Source of the DNA: Candidatus Raymondbacteria bacterium RIFOXYA2_FULL_49_16
Lineage (GTDB): Bacteria; Fibrobacterota; OXYB2-FULL-49-7; XYB2-FULL-49-35
DNA length: 59,073 nucleotides
Assembly (NCBI GenBank): GCA_001789205.1
Contig: MFYT01000097.1
Coordinates: 36,549-95,621, forward strand
Direction of reading: 5' to 3'
Of the stretch, positions 8,111 to 17,442 are shown piece after piece. The notes beneath the pieces were generated by a model that searched no databases, was not told where the DNA came from, and saw only the letters and a program-made list of their open reading frames with translations. The first letter of the stretch is position 1, and each line of letters opens with the position of its first letter. The translations under genes were made by a program, and so were the position numbers.

Positions 8111-9343
8111 CTAGTAGTCCTCGCTTTTTTTTCTTAGGGACGCGGCCAGTCCTATCAGGATCATTGAGGAGATGAGGGACGAACCGCCGTAGCTCAGGAA
8201 TGGAAGGGGCAGGCCTGTCACGGGCATCATGCCCACGGTCATAGAGATATTTATCAGAACATGAAACGCCAACTGGGAAGAGATGCCCACCATGACTAGG
8301 TTGGAGAAGCGGTTCTTGTTTTCACTGGCAAGGGAGAAGAGCCGCGCGATCAGGACCGAAAAGAGGAGTAGGACAAAGAATGTACCTAGGAACCCGAACT
8401 GCTCCCCCAGTACCGAGAAAATGAAATCCGTGTGCTGTTCTGGTAAAAAGCTCAAGCTTGTCTGGGTGGCTTTCAGAAAGCCCTTGCCAAGGATTTTGCC
8501 CGAGCCAATGGCCACTTTGGACTGGATGACCTGGTAGCCCGCGCCAAAGGGGTCGTTGGTGGGGTCTATGAACGAGACAATGCGGCTTTTCTGATAGTCG
8601 TGGAGTCTGTTCCAGACAATGGGAAGCACAATGCCGATGAGGAAATTGATGGTAAGAATCGATGATATGTGGATTATGTTCCTGCTGAATTTTACCAGCA
8701 GGAAAAAGAGTAGTATGAAAAACCCCGCCCAGAGATAGATGTTAAAGGCGAAGACCAGGCTGAGGACCGGAGAGACGAAAAAGAAGAGTTCGAGCACCGA
8801 CAGGCCGCCCCAGTAGATCATGGGAATGAACACGGCGCAAAAGACCAGCGATGTGGATAGGTCGGGTTGTTTGACGATCAGCGCCATTGGGAAAAGCAGG
8901 ATGGCGAGTGGCACGACAAAGCTGGAGATATTCTGGAATGATACCGGATGCGAGGACAGGTGGCGCGCTAGGGCCAGGATCACGGCTAGCTTGGCGAACT
9001 CCGAAGGTTGGAGCTTGATGGGTCCAATGGCGAACCAGCGGGTCGCGCCCGCAGCGCTGCTGCCGGTGATGAGCACCATGACAAGTATACACAATGAAAG
9101 CGCGTAAAAGACATAGGTGAAATCGTAGATGAACCTGAAGGGGACAAGGACGACGATGTATATGCAGACCACGCCCACAAGGGTCCAAATGAGTTGCGTC
9201 TTGTAGAGCGTCTGCATGGCGGGGTTGTCCGCTAGGTGGGTGGCGCTGTATATAAGTATAATGCCGATGATGATAAGGATAAACATGAGGATCAGAGCGA
9301 TGGGATCAACGCGCCGATTCAGGGAGCTGAGACGGTGTTCCAT
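8111..9343 (-). CDS. rodA: Rod shape-determining protein RodA (SEDS peptidoglycan glycosyltransferase)
   Basis: SEDS-family enzyme that polymerises lipid II during cell elongation together with PBP2. The 410 residues contain about ten membrane helices. Family marks are LIYSATHLAD near helix 1, GATRWFAIGPIKLQPSEFAKLA (the catalytic-region loop with G-P-x-x-x-QPSE) read from its two halves, RIVSFIDPTNDPFGAGYQ, GFLPEQHTDFIFSVLGEQFG-type loop around residue 300, and GLPLPFLSYGGSSL near the end. It lies 7 bases after mrdA and 2 bases before lgt, the classical mre-PBP2-RodA order. Confidence 0.96.
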   Translation of the reverse strand: MEHRLSSLNRRVDPIALILMFILIIIGIILIYSATHLADNPAMQTLYKTQLIWTLVGVVCIYIVVLVPFRFIYDFTYVFYALSLCILVMVLITGSSAAGATRWFAIGPIKLQPSEFAKLAVILALARHLSSHPVSFQNISSFVVPLAILLFPMALIVKQPDLSTSLVFCAVFIPMIYWGGLSVLELFFFVSPVLSLVFAFNIYLWAGFFILLFFLLVKFSRNIIHISSILTINFLIGIVLPIVWNRLHDYQKSRIVSFIDPTNDPFGAGYQVIQSKVAIGSGKILGKGFLKATQTSLSFLPEQHTDFIFSVLGEQFGFLGTFFVLLLFSVLIARLFSLASENKNRFSNLVMVGISSQLAFHVLINISMTVGMMPVTGLPLPFLSYGGSSLISSMILIGLAASLRKKSEDY

Positions 9344-9350
9344 GTATTGG

Positions 9351-11177
9351 TTACCTCCCTGGCTTGTTGAAATAGGTCCGCAGTATCTTTCCCGCTATGG
9401 GCGCCGCCACAGAACCCCCGTGGCCCGCGTTTTCCACCACCACAGCGACCGCGATGGTCGGTTTTTTCAGGGGACCAAGAGCGAAAAAGAGCGCATGATC
9501 GTTTCCCTGGGGGTTTTGGGCCGTCCCGGTTTTACCGCCTATGTCAACGCTGTCCACCCGCGCATATCCGCCTGTACCGCCGGGCTCGATGACCGCCCTG
9601 AGCGCCTGGATGAGGATCATGCGCGTTTCGTCTTTCAGGTCAATGTATCCCAACGTGTCGGCCTTCCAGGTCTCCCTGGCGCCGTTGGTCCGGGGGGAAT
9701 AGAGAAAAAGATGGGGTTTAAAGAGCGCGGTTTCTTTTACAAGGGCGCCGGGATAGTTGGCGAGTTGGATGGGGGAGACCACCTGGCCCTGACCAATGGC
9801 GGAATTGAGTATTTGACCTTTTGTCCAGATCCATCCCCTGTCCTTGAATTTTTCGTTGTACGTCCTTTCGTCGAGGATTTCTCCGGCTGATTCCTCGGGA
9901 AGGTCGACCCCGGTCTTCTGGCCGAAACCGAACATGTGCGCGTATTGGGCTATATAGTCGATGCCGGTTTTGAGCCCCACTTGATAGAAATAGACATCGC
10001 ATGATTTCTGAACGCCGTTGATCAGCGAGAGCGCGCCATGTCCCTTGGGTTGCCAGCATTTATAGGTACGGGAACCGAACTGGAAGCTGCCGAAACATGG
10101 TTTGAAGGTTTCATGGACGTCGATGATGTTTTCGTTCAAGCCGGCCGCGGCCGTGACCAGCTTGAAGGTGGAGCCGGGCGGATACAGGCCCGTTGTGGCC
10201 CTGTTGTTCAGCGGCTTCTTTGGGTCGAACAGCAGGCGCCGCCAGTGGCGCGAACGGTTTTTCGACGACTGGGTAAAGATGTTGGGGTCAAAACGCGGCG
10301 AACTGACCATGGCTAGGATATCACCGTTTTCGGGATTGAGCGCCACGACCGCGCCGCAGAGAGAATCAGGAAAGGCCTCCTCGGCGACCTTTTGGAGGGT
10401 ATAATCGATGGTGAGATAGATGCCCCTTCCTTTTTTCACCTTTCTACTGGGCATGTCCTCAATGGCCCTGATTTCGCGGCCAAAGGCGTTGACCATCACG
10501 TATTCTTTGCCGTCGACACCGCGGAGATAACCGGACTCATATTGCTTTTCGAGGCCGAAGACGCCGACCTGGTCGCCGTACTGGTAGTCAAAGTTGGTCC
10601 GCATGCTGTCAAAATCGTTCTCCGAAATCTCGCCCATGTAACCCAGGGCGTGGCAGGCGAGCGTGCCAAAGGGGTATTCGCGCCGCGACTCGTTTTCCAC
10701 GATGATGCCGGGCAGGTCAGTGATGTGCTCTTCGACCACAGTGACCACGTCGAGCGGCACGTCATCAGCGAGTTTGATGGGCTCAAAGCTGCGCCTGCGC
10801 GCGCGCCAGAACTGGTCCTTTAGCTCGCGCTTGTTGAAGATGGTATCGCCCTCGCTGTCCCTGATCCGCATGAGCGTCTCCATGAGTTTTTTCTGGTCAT
10901 CCACTTTGTGGTAGAGCAGGGAAATCGCGTAGGAGGGGCGTTCGCGCGCGAGCATGACGCCGGTGCGGTCGTAGATGGCGCCCCGGGGAGCTTTGTTGAT
11001 TTTGAGGCGCATCATGTTTTCAAGGGAGAGGCGCGAGTAATAGCTTCCCCGAATTATCTGAATATGGACGAACCGGAGAAGAATGAGGGAGAAGAGCGCC
11101 AGCCAGAAAAAAATGAAAAGGCGGCTTTTGAACTGGCGCGCGTATTGCTGGTCATCCAGAATGTTTCGCGTCGCCAT
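9351..11177 (-). CDS. mrdA: Penicillin-binding protein 2 (elongasome transpeptidase)
   Basis: The class B transpeptidase cross-links peptidoglycan during elongation. The 608-residue protein has one N-terminal membrane anchor (about residues 18-38, FIFFWLALFSLILLRF), then the pedestal domain with NKAPRGAIYDRTGVMLA, and the transpeptidase domain with the nucleophile motif GSTFK (in YPPGSTFKLVTA), the SxN-type motif SCDVY, and the KTGTA motif (GGKTGTAQNP). Length and order fit PBP2. Its start overlaps the end of mreD by 26 bases. It is one unit of the mreB-mreC-mreD-mrdA-rodA block. Confidence 0.96.
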   Translation of the reverse strand: MATRNILDDQQYARQFKSRLFIFFWLALFSLILLRFVHIQIIRGSYYSRLSLENMMRLKINKAPRGAIYDRTGVMLARERPSYAISLLYHKVDDQKKLMETLMRIRDSEGDTIFNKRELKDQFWRARRRSFEPIKLADDVPLDVVTVVEEHITDLPGIIVENESRREYPFGTLACHALGYMGEISENDFDSMRTNFDYQYGDQVGVFGLEKQYESGYLRGVDGKEYVMVNAFGREIRAIEDMPSRKVKKGRGIYLTIDYTLQKVAEEAFPDSLCGAVVALNPENGDILAMVSSPRFDPNIFTQSSKNRSRHWRRLLFDPKKPLNNRATTGLYPPGSTFKLVTAAAGLNENIIDVHETFKPCFGSFQFGSRTYKCWQPKGHGALSLINGVQKSCDVYFYQVGLKTGIDYIAQYAHMFGFGQKTGVDLPEESAGEILDERTYNEKFKDRGWIWTKGQILNSAIGQGQVVSPIQLANYPGALVKETALFKPHLFLYSPRTNGARETWKADTLGYIDLKDETRMILIQALRAVIEPGGTGGYARVDSVDIGGKTGTAQNPQGNDHALFFALGPLKKPTIAVAVVVENAGHGGSVAAPIAGKILRTYFNKPGR

Positions 11178-11652
11178 AATAGCCCCGTCGGATGAGCAGC
11201 AGCAGAATGATGCCTCCGCACATGGTCGAATAAATTGCGGCCGGGAGAATATTGGACAGGAGCAGACGGCCGAACGTGGGGCCGCTGCCGTACACGCCGA
11301 CCGATGTGATGGCGTCGTGAACGACGGACGCGAGAAAGAGCACGATCAGTTTGTACCGGTCATCGATTTTTATGTTTCTCTCGTCGAGCAGTCCGGCCAG
11401 ATATCCCACCACGCTCTTCGCGAACGACCCGATGCCCAGATACTGGGGAGCGTAGACATCGAGGAAGAGACCGGTGAAGAAGCCCGCATAGACGCCAACC
11501 AGGGCGCCTTCTTTCATGCTGAGGAAAACAAGGAAAATCATGACCAGGTCGGGTTTGATGCCGCGGATCGAAATTGCGTGCACGACCGTGGTCTGCAGTG
11601 CGACCACCGCTATAAATGCAATGAAGTAACTAAGGAACCTGATTTTGCTCAA
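11152..11652 (-). CDS. mreD: Rod shape-determining protein MreD
   Basis: A 166-residue inner-membrane protein with five to six membrane segments. The start ISIRGIKPDLVMIFLVF and GFFTGLFLDVYAP are typical of MreD, whose partners are MreC and PBP2 in the elongation complex. The identification rests on the hydropathy pattern, these motifs and the position between mreC (23-base overlap) and mrdA (26-base overlap). The tight overlaps suggest translational coupling across the three genes. Confidence 0.92.
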   Translation of the reverse strand: MSKIRFLSYFIAFIAVVALQTTVVHAISIRGIKPDLVMIFLVFLSMKEGALVGVYAGFFTGLFLDVYAPQYLGIGSFAKSVVGYLAGLLDERNIKIDDRYKLIVLFLASVVHDAITSVGVYGSGPTFGRLLLSNILPAAIYSTMCGGIILLLLIRRGYYGDAKHSG

Positions 11653-12433
11653 AGGGTTTCCATTGGGTTCGGATGTTCATCACAAAAATATGTTCTATGT
11701 TGTCCAGCCCAGGGTGGAGCCTAATCTCCGCGGTTTTAAAAAGGTTATCCACGGGCCGCACGCTGGCGACCACGCCTACTGGAAGCCCCTTGGGATAGAT
11801 ACCGCCCATACCCGAGGTGACCACCGTGTCTCCCGGCAGGATGTCGCTATGCGCGGGTGTGTTGATAAGGGGAGCGCCGCTGGAGCAGTCGAGAATGCCT
11901 GGCGAGTTGGTGCGGCTGAAAGTTATGCCCGTGCGACAGAAGGGGTCGGTGATGAGCTGCACGTTCGCGGTGAAGGGGTAGACTTCCAGAATTTTGCCGA
12001 TGACGCCCTGAAGCGATATGACCGGCATGTCCTTTTTTACGCTATCCAAGGACCCGGCCGCTATGATAATATTGCCGCCAAAGGCGGTCTGGTTCTGCAC
12101 TACAACCGGCGCCGGGACAAGGATGAAGGGGCTCTGTTCCCGGTAGCCCACCGTTTTTCTGAGGGTCATGTTTTCGCGTTTGGCCTCGTTCAGCATGCCG
12201 TTTTCCGCCTTGAGGCGCGCATTCTCCTCGAGCAGGACGCGGTTCATTCTGATGATGTTTTTTATATGGGAGAATTTGCTGATGACCGCCTGGACCGGCG
12301 CCAGGACCGTGACCTGCAGTCCCCGGGCAATGGCATACCGTTCGTGGATGTCGCGTGCGCTTAGCCAGAGCGAAACCAAGACAGTGAGGACCAGCGAGAG
12401 GAATTTCCGATAGTGGACAATGAGGGAGAGCAT
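11630..12433 (-). CDS. mreC: Rod shape-determining protein MreC
   Basis: MreC is a periplasmic scaffold of the elongasome, anchored by one N-terminal helix (about residues 8-25, KFLSLVLTVLVSLWLS). A coiled coil follows (VLLEENARLKAENGMLNEAK), then the two beta-barrel domains with SPFILVPAPVVVQNQ, INTPAHSDILPGDTVVTSG and IYPKGLPVGVVASV, which are highly typical of MreC. The 267-residue length is normal. It starts 13 bases after mreB ends and overlaps mreD. Confidence 0.95.
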   Translation of the reverse strand: MLSLIVHYRKFLSLVLTVLVSLWLSARDIHERYAIARGLQVTVLAPVQAVISKFSHIKNIIRMNRVLLEENARLKAENGMLNEAKRENMTLRKTVGYREQSPFILVPAPVVVQNQTAFGGNIIIAAGSLDSVKKDMPVISLQGVIGKILEVYPFTANVQLITDPFCRTGITFSRTNSPGILDCSSGAPLINTPAHSDILPGDTVVTSGMGGIYPKGLPVGVVASVRPVDNLFKTAEIRLHPGLDNIEHIFVMNIRTQWKPFEQNQVP

Positions 12434-12446
12434 GCGCGCGGGGGCT

Positions 12447-13472
12447 CTACCGGCCCGAATTCAGGAGTACCTTCCGGTATTTATCGATATTCTCAAGGAT
12501 TTTCGCGGTGCCAAGGGCAACGCGCGAGAGCGGGTCATCGATGAGGTTGACCGGCAGGTTGGTCTCCTGCCGCAGCCGTTCATCGAGGCCGCGCAGTTGC
12601 GATCCGCCGCCAGTCATGACAATGCCTTTGTCGAGGATGTCGGCTGAGAGTTCGGGCGGCGTCTGCTCGAGCGCTTGTTTGACGGCAAGGACGATATTGT
12701 TGACCGGTTCGGTGAGCGCTTCGCGAATTTCGGCTGAGGAGAGTTTCAGTGTCTTGGGAATGCCCGCCACCAGATCACGGCCTTTGACTTCCATTTCAAG
12801 CTCTTCCTCGAGGGGAAAGGCCGATCCGATCTGCATTTTTATCTGTTCGGCAGTGCTCTCGCCTACCAGCAGGTTGTAGGTTTTTTTGAGGTATAAGATG
12901 ATGGCTTCGTCCATTTCATCGCCGCCCACCCGTACCGAAGCGTCGCAGACAATACCATAGAGGGCGATGACCGCGATCTCGGCCGTACCGCCGCCAATAT
13001 CGATGACCATGTTCCCTGATGGGTCCTCGACCGGAATGCCCATGCCGATGGCGGCCGCCATGGGTTCAGCAACGAGGTATACTTCGCGCGCGCCAGCGGA
13101 GGTAAGTGAATCCATGACCGCCCTTTTTTCAACCTCGGTAATGCCCGAGGGCACGCCGCACACCACGCGCGGCCTGACAAAAAAAGAGTATTTTTGGCAG
13201 CGCCTGATGAAATGTTTGAGCAGCGCCTCGACAAGATGGAAATCGGTGATGACGCCGTCCTTCATGGGACGCACGGCATGTATGTCCTCGGGGGTCCTTC
13301 CCAGCATGCGCTTGGCCTCCATGCCAATGGCCACCACCTTTCCCGTATGCTTGTTTACCGCCACGACCGATGGTTCGTTTATGACCATTCCCTTGCCGCT
13401 GATATGAATAAGCGTGTTCGCGGTGCCAAGGTCAATTCCCATGTCGTTTGAAAAGAGGTTAAAAAGACCCAT
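12447..13472 (-). CDS. mreB: Rod shape-determining actin homologue MreB
   Basis: MreB forms membrane-bound actin-like filaments that orient side-wall synthesis. The 341-residue protein shows phosphate-binding loop 1 (DLGTANTLIH), the membrane-attachment N-terminus (GLFNLFSND), loop 2 (VIDIGGGTAEIAVI), the adenosine motif (VMTGGGSQLRGLDE) and AEPMAAAIGMGIPV. It is the first gene of the core cell-shape block. The 94 bases between it and the PorV-like gene upstream contain no obvious terminator, so transcription may arrive from the outer-membrane genes upstream as well as from a local promoter. Confidence 0.97.
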   Translation of the reverse strand: MGLFNLFSNDMGIDLGTANTLIHISGKGMVINEPSVVAVNKHTGKVVAIGMEAKRMLGRTPEDIHAVRPMKDGVITDFHLVEALLKHFIRRCQKYSFFVRPRVVCGVPSGITEVEKRAVMDSLTSAGAREVYLVAEPMAAAIGMGIPVEDPSGNMVIDIGGGTAEIAVIALYGIVCDASVRVGGDEMDEAIILYLKKTYNLLVGESTAEQIKMQIGSAFPLEEELEMEVKGRDLVAGIPKTLKLSSAEIREALTEPVNNIVLAVKQALEQTPPELSADILDKGIVMTGGGSQLRGLDERLRQETNLPVNLIDDPLSRVALGTAKILENIDKYRKVLLNSGR

Positions 13473-13566
13473 GCGTTAACCTTTTTGTTTAATAGGAAAT
13501 TATCTTTATCGTGTTAAAAATTAATCATTTACGGCGCCTATGGCAAGAAATAAATGTATATGGGGT

Positions 13567-14502
13567 TTAAATACCGATACCAAGGGCAAAAAACTGGGGG
13601 GTGCTGCCCGCGTTTATATCATCGAGGTATCTAATATAACAATAATCTATGGTCAGGTTGCCAAAGACAAGTCCTACTCCCGCGGAGAAGGAGCGAGTAT
13701 CGTGCAGGAAATGATATCCGGCCCTGAACGAGAGCGCCGAATAGGTGAGTTCGACGCCCGCGGGCATGGTGAAATATCCGTCAGCGGACATGTTCATATC
13801 GAGAAGCAGCTTTGATTTGACTGATTCGTTCACCGGACGGGAGTAGACAACACCGGTACGGAAGAGGGTGGAGAGGGGATACCTGTTTTCAGCCAGCGCG
13901 GACATATACCCCGCATTCATGAGCGCCGCGCCTGCGATGAGGCCCTGCACCGGGGTGCGCCAGGTGGCGCCCAGGTCGCAGGCAATACCGTTCATACTTT
14001 GGGTCCAGATGCTTTCGCGCAATCCTTTTATTGTAGCGCCCACATTGAAAGCGCCCAGAGTCACCTTTGAGGTGAGCATGACCGCTGCGTCGTAGGCATG
14101 GAAGGTGTTGGCCTCGTCATAGTCGCCGCCATCGCGCGTAAGCGGCGCCGCGCCCATGTCGAAATACTGGACCGCGACGCCCACGCTTAGACGTTCGTAT
14201 TTCAGCGTTGCGCTCAGGTATTCGGACTTCATGTCCATGAAGTAATTCATATGCTCGAGGAAGATCAGGTCGTCGTCGATTGCCGCTATGCCCGCGGGAT
14301 TGACGGAAGCGTAGGCGCCGTCGCGCACATCAGCGGCGCCAGCGTCGCCCAGGGCGCGCATGCGCGCGCTTGCCGGCAGCGAGAGGGACGGAAGGCAGGT
14401 CCCCCCTTTTTCATACAGGAACGCGTATGCAGGCATAACGCCGGCCGCGGCCAGCAGCAGGATGAGCAGGTGTTGTATCATGGTTGTCCGGAAAATAAAC
14501 AT
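13567..14502 (-). CDS. PorV/PorQ-type (UPF0164) outer-membrane barrel protein
   Basis: A 311-residue exported protein with an N-terminal signal (LLILLLAAAGVMPAYA). After cleavage comes the family hallmark SARMRALGDAGAADVRDGAYASVNPAG, given here in pieces: a small-residue ALGDAGAA segment, then the S-V-NPAG-I turn. The rest alternates like a beta barrel and ends in FFALGIGI. PorV-type barrels in FCB bacteria shuttle type IX cargo or have unknown outer-membrane roles. Neither the ATG at 14502 nor the one at 14481 has a clear ribosome binding site. It follows the related gene at 14510 by 7 bases. Confidence 0.72.
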   Translation of the reverse strand: MFIFRTTMIQHLLILLLAAAGVMPAYAFLYEKGGTCLPSLSLPASARMRALGDAGAADVRDGAYASVNPAGIAAIDDDLIFLEHMNYFMDMKSEYLSATLKYERLSVGVAVQYFDMGAAPLTRDGGDYDEANTFHAYDAAVMLTSKVTLGAFNVGATIKGLRESIWTQSMNGIACDLGATWRTPVQGLIAGAALMNAGYMSALAENRYPLSTLFRTGVVYSRPVNESVKSKLLLDMNMSADGYFTMPAGVELTYSALSFRAGYHFLHDTRSFSAGVGLVFGNLTIDYCYIRYLDDINAGSTPQFFALGIGI

Positions 14503-14509
14503 AGGAAAA

Positions 14510-15526
14510 TCACCAGGTCATTGTCCACGAGAGGCCATTGTTGATGCCTGAGCCGTTAGGTTCGAGAGAAAAGACATAGTCTATTTTGCTGTTGCTGAAT
14601 TCGCCGTTCCTGAAATGGAAGCCCGCGCCCATGGAAAAACCCTCGTTGGTTGCAAAGCCCAGGCGCACGGGAAATTCGGGCGTTACGAAGCACTCGATTC
14701 CCGCATGGTGTTCCACAACGCGGCTTCCGTTGCGCAGTTTGCTGGTCCACGAAGCGTTCCGGGAATCGTCCGGTACCAGGAAAATGCCGGCGTCGTAGGC
14801 CGCGGCGCAGGCGCGTCCATAGAGGGAGCGCCTGTAGGCGATACCTGCCTTTATGTTGACAGGCAGTGTGTTTTCGATGGAGGCCTTGTAGTCGCTTCCC
14901 AGGAGCGGCGCTTCCCATTTCATGGCGCTGGCCAGGTGTTTGATGTTGAGACCCAGGGAAAGATCTTTTCTGAGCGCATAATACGCGGAGAGATCGAGAT
15001 TGGGGAGCGCGTAGGTGCTGGTCTGGTCGAGTTCGTTATCGCCCGCGGTAAGCGAGCTGCTGTAGATGGTGGTGTTGATACCGAGCGAGAAGCGGCGGTT
15101 TACCTTGTAGGCGAGGCAGATGTGCATTGCCACTGAGAGAAAACCGCCGGTGTAGACTTTGGTGCCGTCGTCGTTGTAAATGGGAATGTCCCTGTCGCCG
15201 TGGTAGAGCAGGGCGAACCCGAGGGCCATGCGCGGAGGCACAAGGGTCTGGAACGAGACATGACCCTGCCTTCTGCCCAGGCTCATGAAACGGTAGCTGG
15301 TGGAGAGGGTCTGTTTGCCCGGTATCATGACAGCCATGGCCGGGTTCCAGTAGGCCGCGACTGTCGTTGGTTCGCATAGCGCTACCTGCGCATTGCCCAT
15401 TGCCTGGGCCCTGCTGCCAATGCCCATGCGAGTAAAAGGCCCTTCCCTTCCCGCGAGAACATTGTCACTTGCCCACAGCGGTACGAGCGCACAGAGGGCC
15501 ATGAGCGCGGAAATTGTTTTAATCAA
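14510..15526 (-). CDS. PorV-type (UPF0164) outer-membrane barrel protein
   Basis: A 338-residue exported protein. I choose the TTG at 15526: it has GGAG nine bases upstream and gives a clean signal peptide (IKTISALMALCALVPLWA), overlapping the previous stop by 8 bases. Longer upstream starts would run deep into the previous gene. The mature protein opens with GSRAQAMGNAQVALCE then TTVAAYWNPAMAV, the PorV/UPF0164 hallmark, and continues as alternating barrel strands. With the next gene it forms a pair of diverged family members directly after a FlgD-tailed secreted protein, a pairing expected if PorV-like proteins serve secretion of such cargo; that link is inference. Confidence 0.75.
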   Translation of the reverse strand: MIKTISALMALCALVPLWASDNVLAGREGPFTRMGIGSRAQAMGNAQVALCEPTTVAAYWNPAMAVMIPGKQTLSTSYRFMSLGRRQGHVSFQTLVPPRMALGFALLYHGDRDIPIYNDDGTKVYTGGFLSVAMHICLAYKVNRRFSLGINTTIYSSSLTAGDNELDQTSTYALPNLDLSAYYALRKDLSLGLNIKHLASAMKWEAPLLGSDYKASIENTLPVNIKAGIAYRRSLYGRACAAAYDAGIFLVPDDSRNASWTSKLRNGSRVVEHHAGIECFVTPEFPVRLGFATNEGFSMGAGFHFRNGEFSNSKIDYVFSLEPNGSGINNGLSWTMTW

Positions 15527-17438
15527 AATTTTTCGCTCCAAAGACCATGATTTTTCCAAACAGGTTCTGGCTGCCGCCGGAAATTTTATAGTAATAGACG
15601 CCGGGCGCCACAGGCCTGCCCGAACCATCGTTTCCGTCCCATCGGTCGTCGCTGGTGTCGCTCCGGTCGCCTTTTTTACGCGGACTGTTGTTCACGAGCG
15701 TGCGCACCTTGCGCATGGAAAAATCGAAGATTTCTATGGTAATGCGCGCGTCTTTGTCGAGTCCATAGGCGATGCGCGCGCTCTTGTATCCCGGCCGTAT
15801 GACCGTGGGATAGGCGTAGGTCTCGCCGCTGCCTGCAGGCCTTTTGAACTCATATCGGTTCCATGACGTCCTGCCATACGGCAAACGGTAGAGTCCTTCG
15901 TCCGTACCGGCCCAAAGATCGTAACCGCTGCCAAGGGGCACTACGGCAAGAACATTGATACCGAGCTGGGGCTCCAGGAAATCGCTGATGGAAACCGGTG
16001 CGCTCTTCCAGACGCGCAGGGTGTCGGTGCCGTGCAGCGAATCGGCCTGGTAATACTTGATAAGACCGTGGCGCCCGGAACTGCCGTATGAGACAAAGGC
16101 CGTGTCTTTGAATAAACAGAAATCCGAAGGTCCGAATTCCACGCCTGGTAGAACGTTCCATCGCTTAATCGAGTCAAGGTGCAGCAACTGAAGGCTGTCA
16201 GGGGAAAGGGAAAGGTCCGGTACGTTGCCCGAATAGGCGATGGTGTCGCTCAATGTATAGATCCATATTCTGAAAGAATCCGGGTCCGTGGCGTGTTTCA
16301 CTGTCTTGTAGACCATCTGGACCGAGCCGTCCTCGCGCATAAGGGGGGAGCCCGGGGCATTAAGCATGCCGCCTTTGAAGGTCCGGGTGCTGTCGATTGA
16401 AATAAGCAGGCCGCCGGAGGTACCCAGAAAGAGCGCCTTTGAATCGCCGGCTATCGAGAAAATGTAAAAGCCGAAAACCATGCTGTTGCCATTGTATGTA
16501 TAATTGTCCGGCGGATAGTCGGCAGGCCGTATTTCCGAGAAGACCGTGTCGTACCTGTTGTGGAGCGTATCGATTTCAGCGGCCAGCGAATCGAGGGTAA
16601 GAGGAATGGCGGAATCGGCGATTGTCGCGAGCCTGGACCCGAGGCTGGCAAGGGTATCGGCAAAGGCGAAGGTATCGTTGTATGTTTCCCACGCAAAGGC
16701 CACGGAATCGCTGATATGGGTGAAGGAATGATAGTGCAGGGCGGCAAAGAGCGAGTCATTGGCAAAAAAGGAGTCGCACCGCGTTGCGAGTGTAGCGCTG
16801 GCAAGCGCAAGCGTGTCGGCAAAGTAGTGAAAACTGTCCGCGGCCGCTGACAGTTTTTCGCGTAAGGCCAGGCGGCTGGCAATGAGGTTCTGGAAGGTGG
16901 TGGGTTTGATAAGGATCGCGCGCCAACCTGTGTCAGAAACAGGGACCCGGTTTTTCAGCATGGTGCCGGAAAACATGGACACATAGACAAGCGAATCCGC
17001 AACGTGTACAAAGGTGGGACCGCGCAGGTGTTCGTCGTCCCTGAAGGCGGGGTCGTATGCGATAAAACGCGGGCTCCCTTGTGCCTTGTAATAGATCTTT
17101 CCGCCGTTTATGTTTCCGTCCTTTTTATCGTACGCGGCAACGAACATTGTGCTGTTTCCCAATGCCGCGGAGCTGAAATAAAGACTGGTATTGAAACTTT
17201 CGCTGCCGAAATTGTACCAGGTAGACGCGGGTGAGCCGGAATCGTTGAGCACGGTGTAACTCAGCCCTGATCCGGTAAGCACGAGGAGCAGGGAATCGGC
17301 CGGGGAATAGAAGATATCACCGATGATATTGCCGGAAATGAAACTGGATGGCGTGCCCCCATAGGCGCCTGCCGCGTTCGACGGCGTGCGCAGGCTTCCC
17401 ACGATCAGGAGTGCACAGATGATGCAGGAATGGCGCAA
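15519..17438 (-). CDS. Large secreted protein with helical insert and FlgD-Ig-like C-terminal domain
   Basis: Unrecognised as a named family. I place the start at the TTG at 17438, just past the lolA stop; it gives a signal peptide (CIICALLIVGSLRTPSNAA). The mature part looks like WD/propeller-style beta repeats (ADSLLLVLTGSGLSYTVL; LGSGYDLWAGTDEGLYRLPY). A segment of about 120 residues (about 182-304) rich in D, S, A, L and F is predicted helical. The last ~90 residues are a FlgD-Ig-like domain (RITIEIFDFSMRKVRTLV, then GRPVAPGVYYYKI), common on exoproteins that end in a sorting-like tail. It lies between lolA and two PorV-like genes. The start is uncertain because no good ribosome binding site precedes it. 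Confidence 0.65.
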   Translation of the reverse strand: MRHSCIICALLIVGSLRTPSNAAGAYGGTPSSFISGNIIGDIFYSPADSLLLVLTGSGLSYTVLNDSGSPASTWYNFGSESFNTSLYFSSAALGNSTMFVAAYDKKDGNINGGKIYYKAQGSPRFIAYDPAFRDDEHLRGPTFVHVADSLVYVSMFSGTMLKNRVPVSDTGWRAILIKPTTFQNLIASRLALREKLSAAADSFHYFADTLALASATLATRCDSFFANDSLFAALHYHSFTHISDSVAFAWETYNDTFAFADTLASLGSRLATIADSAIPLTLDSLAAEIDTLHNRYDTVFSEIRPADYPPDNYTYNGNSMVFGFYIFSIAGDSKALFLGTSGGLLISIDSTRTFKGGMLNAPGSPLMREDGSVQMVYKTVKHATDPDSFRIWIYTLSDTIAYSGNVPDLSLSPDSLQLLHLDSIKRWNVLPGVEFGPSDFCLFKDTAFVSYGSSGRHGLIKYYQADSLHGTDTLRVWKSAPVSISDFLEPQLGINVLAVVPLGSGYDLWAGTDEGLYRLPYGRTSWNRYEFKRPAGSGETYAYPTVIRPGYKSARIAYGLDKDARITIEIFDFSMRKVRTLVNNSPRKKGDRSDTSDDRWDGNDGSGRPVAPGVYYYKISGGSQNLFGKIMVFGAKNFD

Positions 17439-17442
17439 CAGT

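Noticed and set aside
11645-12364. Plus-strand frame across mreC
   Set aside because: mreC is unambiguous on the minus strand; the reverse frame has no motif.
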